A stretch of DNA of 64,000 nucleotides from Elusimicrobia bacterium GWA2_61_42 (GCA_001799615.1 MGTU01000025.1:1-64000); one strand, 5' to 3'; numbered from the stretch's first letter, positions 23,475 through 32,471 are shown. Program-made: numbers and translations. Notes: generated by a model not told the origin, from the letters alone.

Positions 23475-24609
23475 AACCTAACTCCGTGCCGGGATAGTAA
23501 TGTCTCAGGATGTCCCGGTATTTAAAACCTTTGCGCGCCATGCCTTCGGCGCCCCACTGGCACATGCCCACGCCGTGCCCGTTGCCTACCCCGTCGAGCA
23601 TCACGTAATCCTTGCCCGACAGGATCTTGAAAAAAGAACTCCTGACGGCCTGCCAGCCGGCGCGGCGCCCTATGCCGTGGTAAAAATCGGTGGCCGAGAC
23701 CTTGACGCGCCGCCGCTGCGTGTAGATCTCAAGCTGGTGGGCGCGGCCCGAGGGGCCCCAGGCGCTGATGCGCAGGCCGCCGGCCTGCTCGTCGGGCAGG
23801 ATCCAGCCGGCCTGGCGGGCCAGGCGGGTGAGGCCGGTGTAGTAGAGCTTGGTCTTCCAGCCGAAGCGGGGGGCTATCGAGCAGTAGGGCTTGCCGGGGA
23901 GGCCGTCGCGCACCGAAATGAGGTAGGGTTTGTGCTCGTAAGGCCAGACGTAGGTCATGTCCTCGGTGCGGCCGCCGCAGATGGAGTGGTAGAAGGTGGA
24001 GGCGGGCTGGCCTTTGTAAAGGAGGAACTCGCCGCGGGTGGCGGCGGAAGCGTCCCTGGCTTTGGGGCTGATGGCGCCCAGGCCCGAGTAAAGCTGGCAG
24101 TGGGTGGAGTCGCAGAGGTTGTAGCCTTCTCCCAAATGGTTCTTGAGGTGCTTTACTATATAGGTGCGCGCGGCTACCGCCTGGGCTTTATAGGCTTCGG
24201 GATGGGAAAGGTCTCCCGCCTCGCCGGTGACGACGCCGGCGATATAGGCCTCGAGCGGCACGGAGTTGATGATCTTGAGGCGGTTCTTGGCGATGGAGAA
24301 AACCAGGTCCCCGGTATAGCGGCGGCGCGGCAGGCCGGGCCCCGAAAGCCACAGGCCGCCATGGGAGTAAATTTTAAGCGTTTTGGCCGGGCCGGCCTTG
24401 AGCGCCCCGTCCAGGAACAGGCTGGCCCCTTTGGCGGTTATCCTGGCGTGCCCCTTCAGCAGGCGGTCGCCGCAGAAGACCCCGCCGTTGTCAGCTTCCA
24501 GGTTGACCGAGGAGATCCTGTGCAGCGAGAAGAGGCGGATGTCGACCGGCCTGTCCCTGGCGCCGGCCGGCGCGGCGGCCAGCAACAGTAGGAGGGCGAA
24601 AAATTTCAA
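23467..24609 (-). CDS. SpoIID/LytB-domain protein, secreted
   Basis: A 380-residue exported protein. The SpoIID domain, a lytic transglycosylase acting on denuded glycan strands in its founding member, spans about residues 75-370. Markers are VPLEAYIAGVVTGEA, AYKAQAVAARTY, STHCQLYSG, STFYHSICGGRTED, GHGVGMCQWGAEGMA and ILRHYYPGTEL. The chosen start is a TTG (24609) overlapping the preceding stop codon as TTGA, with AAGGA about 9 nt upstream. It gives a clean signal peptide (KFFALLLLLAAAPAGA). An adjacent TTG (24612) is equally possible. No sporulation genes are present, so it is probably a cell-wall remodelling enzyme. Confidence 0.88.
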   Translation of the reverse strand: MKFFALLLLLAAAPAGARDRPVDIRLFSLHRISSVNLEADNGGVFCGDRLLKGHARITAKGASLFLDGALKAGPAKTLKIYSHGGLWLSGPGLPRRRYTGDLVFSIAKNRLKIINSVPLEAYIAGVVTGEAGDLSHPEAYKAQAVAARTYIVKHLKNHLGEGYNLCDSTHCQLYSGLGAISPKARDASAATRGEFLLYKGQPASTFYHSICGGRTEDMTYVWPYEHKPYLISVRDGLPGKPYCSIAPRFGWKTKLYYTGLTRLARQAGWILPDEQAGGLRISAWGPSGRAHQLEIYTQRRRVKVSATDFYHGIGRRAGWQAVRSSFFKILSGKDYVMLDGVGNGHGVGMCQWGAEGMARKGFKYRDILRHYYPGTELGYD

Positions 24610-25082
24610 CAAGTCTTTTCCTTGGGCGCCGGGGGGGCGTAAAGTTCCAGCAGCTTGTGCCTGGCGGCGTTCAGGGAAATGCGGACGAATCCGGCGGGGG
24701 AAAGGTCCAGCGGGCCGGAACCGAGATAGAAGCCGGCCGCCGCGCCCAGCAGCGGCTGGTGGCCGACCAGCAGTACCGAACGGCCCGCGGCCGACTCCGC
24801 CAGGTCGAGGACGGCCTGGAGGGGGCCTTCGCACAGAGCGGCGCTCGCCTGTATGCGGGCCGCGGGAAAGACGGCGGCGGCTATGCGGGCCGTGCGGTCC
24901 GCGCGCAGGAAAGGGCTGTGAATTATCAGGTCTGGGGCGAAGCCGCCGGCCAGCAGGCGCTCGGCGGCCTGGCGGACCTCGGCTTCCCCGAGCGGGGAGA
25001 GGGGGCGTTCCGCGTCGTGGGCGACGCCGGCTTCGCGGGCGGAAAGGGAATGGCCGTGGCGCAGGAATACAAGTTCAGGCAT
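24606..25082 (-). CDS. SixA-like phosphohistidine phosphatase
   Basis: A 158-residue histidine-phosphatase-superfamily protein. The catalytic RHG box is VFLRHGHS, followed by the SPLGEAEVRQAAERL helix, HSPFLRADRTA and the second catalytic histidine in LLVGHQPLL. SixA proteins dephosphorylate phosphohistidines in phosphorelays or PTS proteins; this link is family knowledge. First gene of an operon with the SpoIID gene and uppP. TAAAAT lies 6 nt before the ATG with no ribosome binding site. Confidence 0.88.
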   Translation of the reverse strand: MPELVFLRHGHSLSAREAGVAHDAERPLSPLGEAEVRQAAERLLAGGFAPDLIIHSPFLRADRTARIAAAVFPAARIQASAALCEGPLQAVLDLAESAAGRSVLLVGHQPLLGAAAGFYLGSGPLDLSPAGFVRISLNAARHKLLELYAPPAPKEKTC

Positions 25083-25088
25083 GGTTAT

Positions 25089-25094
25089 ATTTTA
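25089..25094 (-). promoter_or_regulatory. -10 element of a probable leaderless transcript (SixA operon)
   Basis: TAAAAT, then ATAACC, then the ATG at 25082; no ribosome binding site. Confidence 0.5.
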
Positions 25095-25143
25095 CAATTT
25101 TGCGGGGGAGAATGCTCCACCGGCCGCGGCGCGCGGGGCGGCG

Positions 25144-25250
25144 TATTAATTCTTCTAATCCCGCCGTGACCGGAGCGGCGCCGGCCGGGCGGCGGCCTTT
25201 ATAGGGAGGACGCGCGCGGCGGGCGGGCGCGGGTATTAGATAGTCTAATA
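25144..25250. promoter_or_regulatory. Paired operator-like palindromes upstream of the hydrogenase operon
   Basis: A perfect 7-bp inverted repeat TATTAGA-tag-TCTAATA lies at 25234-25250. A degenerate relative at 25144-25160 shares the same spacing (TATTA-N6-TCTAAT). They are 90 bp apart centre to centre in otherwise extremely GC-rich DNA. A TATAAT hexamer at 25314-25319 is the likely hydrogenase promoter -10, so both sites lie upstream of it, as for an activator or looping repressor. Confidence 0.55.
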
Positions 25251-25361
25251 GCCGGCCGCGGCCCGGACCCGGGAGCGGCGGGACAAGGGCAAAGTGAAGG
25301 TAGGTAAATTAAATATAATATACAGGCAGCACGCGTTAACGAAAAAACGGAGGTCACCAGG

Positions 25362-26396
25362 GTGAATTACCACATACTAAAAAAAACTGAACTGGACGGG
25401 TTCGTAAAAAAGCTCGCCAAGACCATGAAAGTTTGCGCCCCAGTAGCGAAAGGGCACAATAACTTCGCTTTCGAAGAAGTTACTTCCGCCGGCGAAATAG
25501 CCCTGAGCTATATCCCGACGATACTCCCGCCCAAGAAATACTTCATGCCTCCCCGCGAGAAAATGCTGGATTTCGACATTTCCGAGGGCAAACCGAAGGA
25601 CACCGCCAGCTTTGACTCCGAAAAAATAGCCCTTTTCGGCGTGCATACCTGCGACCTGGCCGGCATCCAGTGCCTGAACATGGTGTTCTCCGAAAAGCCG
25701 CGCGATTATAACTATATCCTGCGCAAAGAGAACGTCTTCATCATAGGCCTGGAGTGCAACGGCTATTGCGACACCCACGCCAGCTGCGCGCTGGTGGGCA
25801 ATCATTACCCGAACGGCGGCTATGACCTGTTCTTCACCGACCTGGGCGAGAAGTTCATCATCCACGTCGGCACCCAGAAGGGCGAGGAGCTGGTGGAGGG
25901 CATGGGGCTGGAGAAGGCCTCTCCCGCCGACCTCTCCGCGCTGGACAAGGTGCGCGAGGGCAAGAAGAAGACTTTCCAGAACGAGATAGGCGTGGACCCG
26001 AAGAGCCTGCCGGCGATCTTCGCCAAGGGCGTAGACAGCAAGGTGTGGACCGACCTGGGCGCCAAGTGCGTCAGCTGCGGCAACTGCACCAACGTCTGCC
26101 CCACCTGCTACTGCTTCGACATGGCCGATACCATCAACCTGGACCTGAAGACCGGGTCGCGCAACCGCACCTGGGATTCCTGCCAGTTCGAGACTTTCGC
26201 CACGGTGGCCGGCGGGGAGAACTTCCGCGAGGAGCGCGGCGCGCGCCAGCGCCACCGCTTCTACCGCAAGTTCAAGTACCCGCTGGACAAGTTCTACCGC
26301 GCTTTCTGCACCGGCTGCGGCCGCTGCACCCGCACCTGCATGGCCAAGATAAACCTGAAGGACACCCTGAGGGCCCTGGCCGCCGAGAGCAAATAA
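25362..26396 (+). CDS. hydB: Group 3b [NiFe] hydrogenase, beta (Fe-S) subunit
   Basis: A 344-residue electron-transfer subunit of a cytosolic NAD(P)-linked hydrogenase/sulfhydrogenase. Two ferredoxin-like [4Fe-4S] motifs lie near residues 236-247 (CVSCGNCTNVCPTC) and 315-325 (CTGCGRCTRTC). Other conserved cysteines are at FGVHTCDLAGI and LECNGYCDTHASC. It starts with GTG; GGAGGT is 12 nt upstream, and no ATG is better placed. The order beta-gamma-delta-alpha matches the Pyrococcus sulfhydrogenase operon (hydBGDA). Confidence 0.93.
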   Translation: MNYHILKKTELDGFVKKLAKTMKVCAPVAKGHNNFAFEEVTSAGEIALSYIPTILPPKKYFMPPREKMLDFDISEGKPKDTASFDSEKIALFGVHTCDLAGIQCLNMVFSEKPRDYNYILRKENVFIIGLECNGYCDTHASCALVGNHYPNGGYDLFFTDLGEKFIIHVGTQKGEELVEGMGLEKASPADLSALDKVREGKKKTFQNEIGVDPKSLPAIFAKGVDSKVWTDLGAKCVSCGNCTNVCPTCYCFDMADTINLDLKTGSRNRTWDSCQFETFATVAGGENFREERGARQRHRFYRKFKYPLDKFYRAFCTGCGRCTRTCMAKINLKDTLRALAAESK

Positions 26397-26405
26397 GGGA
26401 GATTT

Positions 26406-27242
26406 ATGACCGAGGAAATAAAGAATTCCAACTGGAAACTCCGCAAAGGACAGATCATCGCCGCCAAGCAGATGACGGCCACCGAAAAGTGGTTCGACAT
26501 CAAGCTCGAGGACGGCGATCTCGACCACGAGCCCGGGCAGTTCGTGCAGGTGGAGCTGTACGGCATAGGCGAGGCGCCTATCTCCGTCTGCTCCAGCCCG
26601 ACGAAGCGCGGCTCTTTCGAACTGACCGTGCGCGCCGCCGGCCGCCTGACCAAGCACATGCACTCCATGGGCGTGGGCGACTGGCTGGGCATCCGCGGGC
26701 CGTTCGGCAAGCCGTTCCCCGTGAAGCTGATGACCGGCAACGACCTGCTGTTCGTGGCGGGCGGGCTGGGCATAGCGCCGCTGCGCTCGCTGATAAATTA
26801 CGTGATAGACAACCGCCGCGAGTTCGGCAAAGTGGATATCCTGCTGGGCTGCAAAACGCCCACGGACATGCTGTTCGGCGACGAGATCAAGACCTGGGAA
26901 AAGCGCCTGGACGTCAACTTCTCCTGCACGGTGGACCGCACGGCCCCCGACTGGAAAGGCAACGTCGGCCTGATCACCAGCCTGATCCCCGGCGTGACCA
27001 TCAACCCGGAGAAGACCTTCGGCGTGGTGGTGGGGCCCCCGATCATGTACAAGTTCGTCATAGCCGAACTCCTTAAGAAGAACCTGCCGGAGCGCCAGAT
27101 CATCCTGTCGCTGGAGCGGCACATGAAATGCGGCATGGGGAAATGCGGCCACTGCCAGATCGACCACCCCAAGAATTACTATTGCTGCAAAGACGGCCCC
27201 ACCTTCACCTACGAAGAGGTGAAGGAATCGAAGAAACTTTAA
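26406..27242 (+). CDS. hydG: Group 3b [NiFe] hydrogenase, gamma (FAD/NAD(P)) subunit
   Basis: A 278-residue flavoprotein of the ferredoxin-NADP reductase fold that passes electrons between NAD(P)H and the Fe-S subunits. The FAD site is PGQFVQVELYG and APISVCSSP. The nucleotide site is FVAGGLGIAPLRSLI. The C-terminal [2Fe-2S] cysteines are in MKCGMGKCGHCQ and YYCCKDGP. It follows the beta subunit by 9 nt, with GGGAG as ribosome binding site. Confidence 0.93.
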   Translation: MTEEIKNSNWKLRKGQIIAAKQMTATEKWFDIKLEDGDLDHEPGQFVQVELYGIGEAPISVCSSPTKRGSFELTVRAAGRLTKHMHSMGVGDWLGIRGPFGKPFPVKLMTGNDLLFVAGGLGIAPLRSLINYVIDNRREFGKVDILLGCKTPTDMLFGDEIKTWEKRLDVNFSCTVDRTAPDWKGNVGLITSLIPGVTINPEKTFGVVVGPPIMYKFVIAELLKKNLPERQIILSLERHMKCGMGKCGHCQIDHPKNYYCCKDGPTFTYEEVKESKKL

Positions 27243-27257
27243 TACGGAGAAACAACG

Positions 27258-28028
27258 ATGAAAACAGAGAAACAACCCGTAAAGACCGCCGCGAAGCCCA
27301 AGGTGGCTTTCTTTGACTTCGCGTGCTGCGAAGGCTGCCAGCTGCAGATCACCAACTTCGGCGAGCTGCTGCTCGACGTGCTGGGCGCCGTGGACGTGGT
27401 GGAGTTCCGCGAGGCCATCAGCGAGAAATGGGACGGAGACTACGACGTGGTCTTCATAGAGGGCTCCATAGGCGATCACCACGCCGAGGAACGCCTCAAG
27501 AAGATCCGCGCCCGCGCCAAGGTGCTCATCGCCTACGGTTCCTGCGCCACCACCGGCGGCGTGAACGGCATGAAGAACTCCTTCGAGCTCGACGAGATCC
27601 GCCAGAGCGTGTACGGCAAGGACTATAAGCTGTTCGACAGCACGCCCACCAAGCGCGTGGACCAGGTGGTCAAGGTGGACTACTACATCAACGGCTGCCC
27701 GATCTATATCCCCGAACTGGTGGAGGTGCTCAAGTGCGCGCTGCGCGGCCTGCCCTACAGCGTGCCGGACAACCCGGTGTGCGCCGAGTGCAAGCTCAAC
27801 GAGAACGTCTGCATGTACGAGCGGGGACTCGCCTGCCTGGGCCCCTGGACCAAGGCCGGCTGCAATTCCTGGTGCGTCAACAACGGCAACATCTGCTACG
27901 GCTGCCGCGGCGAGGTGACGAACCCCGCCAAGAACGCCAACGACGTGATCGGCAAATATAACCTCAAGCCCGAGCTTATCAAAGCTAAGTTCGACATGTA
28001 CAACAAGTGCAAGGAAGGTGTGAAATAA
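27258..28028 (+). CDS. hydD: Group 3b [NiFe] hydrogenase, delta (small) subunit
   Basis: A 256-residue small subunit carrying the Fe-S relay next to the NiFe site. The proximal-cluster ligands lie in FACCEGCQLQIT and AYGSCATTGG, with further cysteines in INGCPIYIPE. A C-terminal cysteine-rich block (CAECKLNENVC, ACLGPWTKAGCNSWC, CYGCRG) provides them for the distal clusters. No Tat signal is present, so the enzyme is cytosolic, as expected for group 3. Its TAA stop overlaps the large-subunit ATG by one base. Confidence 0.94.
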   Translation: MKTEKQPVKTAAKPKVAFFDFACCEGCQLQITNFGELLLDVLGAVDVVEFREAISEKWDGDYDVVFIEGSIGDHHAEERLKKIRARAKVLIAYGSCATTGGVNGMKNSFELDEIRQSVYGKDYKLFDSTPTKRVDQVVKVDYYINGCPIYIPELVEVLKCALRGLPYSVPDNPVCAECKLNENVCMYERGLACLGPWTKAGCNSWCVNNGNICYGCRGEVTNPAKNANDVIGKYNLKPELIKAKFDMYNKCKEGVK

Positions 28029-29359
28029 TGGCTACCGCTAACAAAGATCTCGATATTAAAGTCGAATACGTCACCCGCGTGGAAGGCCACGGCAACATCG
28101 TGGTCAACGTGAAGAACGGCAAGATAGAGAAGTGCGAGTTCCACGTGGTGGAGACGCCCCGCCTGTTCGAGGGTATGCTGCGCGGCCGCAGCATCTTCGA
28201 GGCGCAGCACATCACCAGCCGCATCTGCGGCATCTGCTCCTGCGGCCACTCGCTGGCGTCCGTGAAGGCCGCCGAGGACGCCCTCGGCGTGGTGCCGACC
28301 GAGCAGACCGTGAAGCTGCGCAAGCTCCTGCTCGATTACGAGTTCCTCGACAGCCACATCCTGCACGTGTACCTGCTGGCCGCCCCCGACGTGCTGGGCG
28401 TGCCCTCCTTCATCCCGCTCATCGCCTCGCACAACGCTACCGTGCGCCAGGTGCTGCGCCTGAAGAAGGCCGTCAACGACTGCTGCGACATCCTGGTCGG
28501 CCGCCACATCCACCCGATCACCATGATAGCCGGCGGCTGGACCAAGCTGCCCTCGAAGAAGGAGATCGACACGCAGATAAAGCTGCTCGAGGGCATGGCC
28601 GCCGACCTGGGCGAGGTGCTCAAGCTCGCCGCGACTTTGAAGTTCCCGGACTTCCACCGCAAGACCGAGTACGTGGCCCTGGTCTCCGACGACGGCGAAT
28701 ACCCGCTGCTCAACGGCGACATCGGCTCCACCGAAGGCAAGCGCGTGAGCTACAAGGACTACAAGAAGTCCACCAACGAGTATATCGACCCGCGCTCGTC
28801 CGCTAAATGGACCAAGTGGAGCGGCGAGAGCGTCTTCGTGGGCGCGCTGGCCCGCTTCAACCTGAACGCCGATAAACTGCACCCCGAGGCCAAGGCGCTC
28901 GCCAAGGCGCTGAACTTCAAACCGGTCTGCGACAACCCGTTCATGAACACCGTGGCGCAGGTGGTGGAGATAGTGCACTGCTACCACCACGCCCTCGACA
29001 TCCTCAAGGACCTTAAGAAGAACGGCCTGGACTACAGCCAGCAGCTTACCGTGGGCGTCAACGAGAAGGGCGCCGTGCCGGTGCGCGCCGGAGACGGCGT
29101 GGGCTCGGTGGAGGTGCCGCGCGGCATCCTGCACCATAACTACGTGACGGACAACGCCGGCATGATCAAGCAGGCCAACTGCATCATCCCGACCAACCAG
29201 AACGTCAGCAATATAGAGTACGACTTCGCGAAGCTGCTGCCCGAGATCCTCACCGAGTCCAAGGACAGCATCCGCCTGAAACTCGAGATGCTCGTGCGGG
29301 CTTACGACCCGTGCATCTCCTGCTCCGCGCATTACCTCGATGTCACCTTCGTGGAATAA
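28028..29359 (+). CDS. hydA: Group 3b [NiFe] hydrogenase, alpha (large, catalytic) subunit
   Basis: A 443-residue catalytic subunit that oxidises or evolves H2. Nickel ligands are in the L1 motif RICGIC (C67, C70) and the L2 motif DPCISC (C429, C432). L2 is followed by SAH and an 8-residue tail (YLDVTFVE), which the maturation protease should remove after H435. An N-terminal RVEGHG motif is typical. The four-subunit gene order and lack of a signal peptide point to group 3b. The downstream protease gene begins inside its last codons. Confidence 0.95.
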   Translation: MATANKDLDIKVEYVTRVEGHGNIVVNVKNGKIEKCEFHVVETPRLFEGMLRGRSIFEAQHITSRICGICSCGHSLASVKAAEDALGVVPTEQTVKLRKLLLDYEFLDSHILHVYLLAAPDVLGVPSFIPLIASHNATVRQVLRLKKAVNDCCDILVGRHIHPITMIAGGWTKLPSKKEIDTQIKLLEGMAADLGEVLKLAATLKFPDFHRKTEYVALVSDDGEYPLLNGDIGSTEGKRVSYKDYKKSTNEYIDPRSSAKWTKWSGESVFVGALARFNLNADKLHPEAKALAKALNFKPVCDNPFMNTVAQVVEIVHCYHHALDILKDLKKNGLDYSQQLTVGVNEKGAVPVRAGDGVGSVEVPRGILHHNYVTDNAGMIKQANCIIPTNQNVSNIEYDFAKLLPEILTESKDSIRLKLEMLVRAYDPCISCSAHYLDVTFVE

Positions 29360-29828
29360 AGAAGTCCTCGCCGCGCTGGCCCCCAGGGGCCGGACGCTGG
29401 TGATAACGCTGGGCAGTACGTTAAGGGCCGACGATGGCGTCGGCCCTTACGTTTGCGCCCATGTGAAGTTCACGCGCCCGGACCTGCGGCTGATAGACGC
29501 CGGCACCACCCCGGAGAATATAGCGCAGACCGCCATCGACTGGAAGCCCGACAAGGTCATCCTCATCGACGCGGCCCACTTCCAGGGCGCGGCGGGGGAG
29601 CTGCGCGTGATCCCGCTGGAGGCTATCAACCAGCATACCGTGCTCTCCACGCACAGTTTCCCGCTGTCCGTGACGTTCTCCATCGTCAAGGAAGACACCG
29701 GCGCCGAGCTGGTGGTGGTGGGCGTGCAGGTGAAATCCCTGGAGCACCAGGAAGGCCTTTCACCCGAAGCGCAGGAAAGCGCTTCAAAACTGGCCGAGTA
29801 TTTTAATAATATAGATAAAGCCGCTTAA
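29340..29828 (+). CDS. Hydrogenase maturation endopeptidase
   Basis: A 162-residue HycI/HyaD-like protease that trims the C-terminus of the large subunit after nickel insertion. The core GSTLRADDGVGPYV matches the family's GN-x-L-x-x-DDG-x-G motif, with Ser in place of Asn. The nickel-sensing acidic residues would be in ADDG and ILIDAAHF. The start at 29340 overlaps the large-subunit gene by 20 nt; no later start fits the family N-terminus. Confidence 0.9.
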   Translation: MSPSWNKEVLAALAPRGRTLVITLGSTLRADDGVGPYVCAHVKFTRPDLRLIDAGTTPENIAQTAIDWKPDKVILIDAAHFQGAAGELRVIPLEAINQHTVLSTHSFPLSVTFSIVKEDTGAELVVVGVQVKSLEHQEGLSPEAQESASKLAEYFNNIDKAA

Positions 29829-29852
29829 GACGAGAGCTTCAGAGGAAAACCA

Positions 29853-31343
29853 ATGTCGATCTTCCAGGTTAAATCCGTTGACGAGATAATGGCCGAGTCG
29901 CACGAGCGCGGCCACAAGCTCCCCAGGGTCCTGGGCTCATTCGACGTGACCATGATAGGCATCGGGGCCATCATCGGCGCCGGCATCTTCGCCATGCTGG
30001 GCGAGGCCGCGGTCAAAGGCGGGGCCGGCCCTTCCCTTATAATCTCGATAGTGCTTACGGCCATAGCCTGCGGTTTCGCCGCGCTGTGCTACGCCGAGCT
30101 GGCCGCCATGGTGCCCATCTCGGGCAGCGCCTATACCTACGCCTACGCCACCATGGGCGAACTGGTGGCCTGGATAATAGGCTGGGACCTGATCCTCGAG
30201 TACGCCATCGGCAACGTGGCCGTGGCCATCAGCTGGTCGGGCTATTTCAACGATTTTCTGAAGAGCGTCTTCGGTTTCAGCGTGCCGCTGTGGCTGAGAA
30301 TGGATTACCACACTTTCCTCAAGTCGGGCGCCGATATCGCCTCGGTGCCGCATGTTTTAGGCGTTCCCGTCGTCTGCAACCTGCTGGCGGTTTCGGTGGT
30401 GGCGCTGCTGACCTGGGTACTGGTGCTGGGGATCAAGGAAAGCACCCGGTTCAATTCCGTGATGGTAGGGGTAAAGCTGCTGGTGCTCGCTATCTTTATC
30501 GGCGTGGGGATATATTATTTCGATCCCAAAAACTGGACCCCGTTCGCTCCCGGCGGCTGGAAGGGCATACAGGTGGGCGCGGCGTATATCTTTTTCGCCT
30601 ATATAGGCTTCGACGCGGTCTCCACCGTGGCCGAGGAGACCCGCGACCCGCAGAAGAACATGCCTATCGGCATCATCGGCTCGCTGATCATCTGCACCAT
30701 TATCTACGTGCTGGTGACCGTGGCGCTGACGGGCATGATGCCTTTTACGGAAATGAAGGACAAGATCGCCGAGCCGCTGGTGGCCGGGCTGCAGTATAAC
30801 CACGCGGCCCAGTGGCTGGTGGGCCTGGTCTCGCTGGGCGCCGTGGTGGCCACTACGGCCGTGCTGCTGGTCTTCCAGATGGGGCAGCCGAGGATCTTCT
30901 TCTCCATGAGCCGCGACGGGCTGCTGCCGGCTTATTTCGCCAGGGTGCACCCGAAATATAACACCCCGCACGTTACGACGATCTGGACCGGTATTTTTGT
31001 GGCCGCTTTCGCGTCTTTCTTCAGCCTGGATACCATGGCGGAGCTGTGCAATATCGGCACGCTGTTCGCCTTTGTGGTCGTGTGCGCCGGGGTGATAATC
31101 CTGCGCGTGAAAGACCCGCTCCGCCCCAGGCCCTTTAAAGCACCCGGCGGCTACGCTACGCCCGTGCTGGGCATCCTCTTCTGCCTGTTTTTGATGCTGG
31201 GGCTGGGTTTTATGACCTGGGTGAGGTTCTTCGGCTGGCTGGCCGTGGGCCTGGTGATCTATTTCTTCTACGGCTATAAGAATTCGCGCCTGCGCACCGG
31301 AGACCTGGTGCTTAAGGCGGACGGGACGGCGCGGAAAAAGTAG
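29853..31343 (+). CDS. APC-superfamily amino-acid permease (cationic amino-acid type)
   Basis: A 496-residue inner-membrane transporter with about 12 TM helices. The APC signature GIGAIIGAGIFAMLG is in TM1. Other CAT-like features are ISGSAYTYAYATMGELVAWIIGWDLILEY, FFAYIGFDAVSTVAEETRDPQKNMP and FSMSRDGLLP. It is likely an amino-acid/proton symporter or antiporter; the substrate is unknown. The gene lies 24 nt behind the hydrogenase protease gene and may be read through from that operon, without an obvious functional link. Confidence 0.9.
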   Translation: MSIFQVKSVDEIMAESHERGHKLPRVLGSFDVTMIGIGAIIGAGIFAMLGEAAVKGGAGPSLIISIVLTAIACGFAALCYAELAAMVPISGSAYTYAYATMGELVAWIIGWDLILEYAIGNVAVAISWSGYFNDFLKSVFGFSVPLWLRMDYHTFLKSGADIASVPHVLGVPVVCNLLAVSVVALLTWVLVLGIKESTRFNSVMVGVKLLVLAIFIGVGIYYFDPKNWTPFAPGGWKGIQVGAAYIFFAYIGFDAVSTVAEETRDPQKNMPIGIIGSLIICTIIYVLVTVALTGMMPFTEMKDKIAEPLVAGLQYNHAAQWLVGLVSLGAVVATTAVLLVFQMGQPRIFFSMSRDGLLPAYFARVHPKYNTPHVTTIWTGIFVAAFASFFSLDTMAELCNIGTLFAFVVVCAGVIILRVKDPLRPRPFKAPGGYATPVLGILFCLFLMLGLGFMTWVRFFGWLAVGLVIYFFYGYKNSRLRTGDLVLKADGTARKK

Positions 31344-31376
31344 AACTTCAGCTTTGGCCTATATTAAGGAGACAAT

Positions 31377-31664
31377 ATGCTCGATAAAATGAAGCAGCTT
31401 TGGGAAATGAAGCGCAAGATGGACGAGATAAAGAAGGAACTGGACGGCCTGGTGCTGGAGAGCGAGGACAACCTGGTGAAGGTCGCCATCACCGGCTCGC
31501 AGGAAGTAAAGGCCGTCACCATAAAGATAGACCTGGCCGGCGCCGATAAGGCCAAGCTGGAGGCCTCCCTGACGGAGACCGTTAACCGCGCCGTGCGCGA
31601 GAGCCAGAAGTCCGCGGCCCAGAAGATGAGCGCGCTGGGCGGCATTCCCGGCCTGGGGATGTAA
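31377..31664 (+). CDS. YbaB/EbfC family nucleoid-associated protein
   Basis: A 95-residue DNA-binding dimer protein. The N-terminal coiled coil is MLDKMKQLWEMKRKMDEIKKEL. The core is VKVAITGSQEVKAVTIKIDL, and the tail is rich in Gly/Met (LGGIPGLGM), as in the family. The usual neighbours dnaX and recR are absent. It has AAGGAG 8 nt before the ATG and a terminator 30 nt after the stop. Confidence 0.93.
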   Translation: MLDKMKQLWEMKRKMDEIKKELDGLVLESEDNLVKVAITGSQEVKAVTIKIDLAGADKAKLEASLTETVNRAVRESQKSAAQKMSALGGIPGLGM

Positions 31665-31693
31665 GCCATAAGAAACAAAAGAGCGGAGCAAAT

Positions 31694-31723
31694 AAAAAAC
31701 CCGGACAGCCGTCCGGGTTTTTT
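31694..31723. terminator. Bidirectional terminator after ybaB
   Basis: The stem AAAAAACCCGGAC / GTCCGGGTTTTTT with loop AGCC is flanked by A- and T-runs and separates convergent genes. Confidence 0.93.
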
Positions 31724-31745
31724 ATTGGGGCGCCGGGGCCGCGGT

Positions 31746-32471
31746 TCAGTTCATGCCGGAATACTTGAGCTGGTAAGAGGTGAGCCTTATGGCTTCCTGG
31801 CGGTCCTCGGAAATTATCTGTTCGTAGACCAGGCCTACGCCGGGGGCGTAATAGCGCTCGGCCGCGCCGGAGTCGCCGCCGCCCAGCTTGGTGGTGATCT
31901 TCAGGCAGCCGTCGAAGGTGCCCGCGGGCACCGCGGCTTTGGCGTTAAGGGCGGCCACCCTGTTGCGGTCGGACCCTTCGTTCCAGACCTGGTTGTAGGC
32001 GAGGGGGAAGGGGATCTCGAGGCGGGGGCCCGAGAGGGGGGAATCGGAGGAGCGGATGCCGGCGGGGCCCGCGGTCACGACGAAGTTGGAGACCCGGGGT
32101 TTGGACCTGGCGGCGAAGATGATCATGTTGACCTTGACGCTGCGCTCGGCCTGGGAGTATTCCAGGTATTCCACGCGGACGGTCTTTACGCCGGTGAACT
32201 CGCTGGAGGTATATTCGTACTCGTACACGGCGCGCTGGTTGAGGGGCAGGTAGTCGGCGGCGGGGGTGTCGGAGGCCCTGTTGTCGCCCGAGATGCTGAC
32301 GGGGGGCGGGACGGTGAAGGGGGGCATGGTCTGCGAGGCCTTGAGGAAGGCTTCGGCCAGGGCGCTGTCGGTGCGGGCGAGGACGTTCTCAAGGGGGCCG
32401 GTCTGGGCGGCGGCGCACAGGGGGGCGAGGGTAAGGGATAGAAATAAGACCGAGTTTGCGAACTTTTTCAT
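31746..32471 (-). CDS. Secreted protein of unknown function
   Basis: A 241-residue protein with a signal peptide (MKKFANSVLFLSLTLAPLCAAAQ). The mature part is beta-rich, with strands such as RAVYEYEYTSSEFTG, VRVEYLEYSQAERSVKV and YAPGVGLVYEQII. It resembles periplasmic or lipoprotein-like domains in which a threonine-rich strand pattern precedes a GVGLV segment. No family is named with confidence. GGAGG lies 10 nt before the ATG. Upstream is an unusually long leader with a near-consensus promoter at 32666-32695. Confidence 0.75.
   Translation of the reverse strand: MKKFANSVLFLSLTLAPLCAAAQTGPLENVLARTDSALAEAFLKASQTMPPFTVPPPVSISGDNRASDTPAADYLPLNQRAVYEYEYTSSEFTGVKTVRVEYLEYSQAERSVKVNMIIFAARSKPRVSNFVVTAGPAGIRSSDSPLSGPRLEIPFPLAYNQVWNEGSDRNRVAALNAKAAVPAGTFDGCLKITTKLGGGDSGAAERYYAPGVGLVYEQIISEDRQEAIRLTSYQLKYSGMN

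Noticed and set aside
23467-24834. Longer SpoIID protein starting at 24834
   Set aside because: The extra N-terminal part is Pro/Arg/Gly-rich, antisense-like and runs through the SixA gene in another frame; the TTG at 24609 gives a signal peptide and a ribosome binding site.
25377-27482. 701-codon minus-strand frame across the hydrogenase genes
   Set aside because: It runs antisense to two certain hydrogenase subunits, with composition typical of antisense frames and no ribosome binding site.
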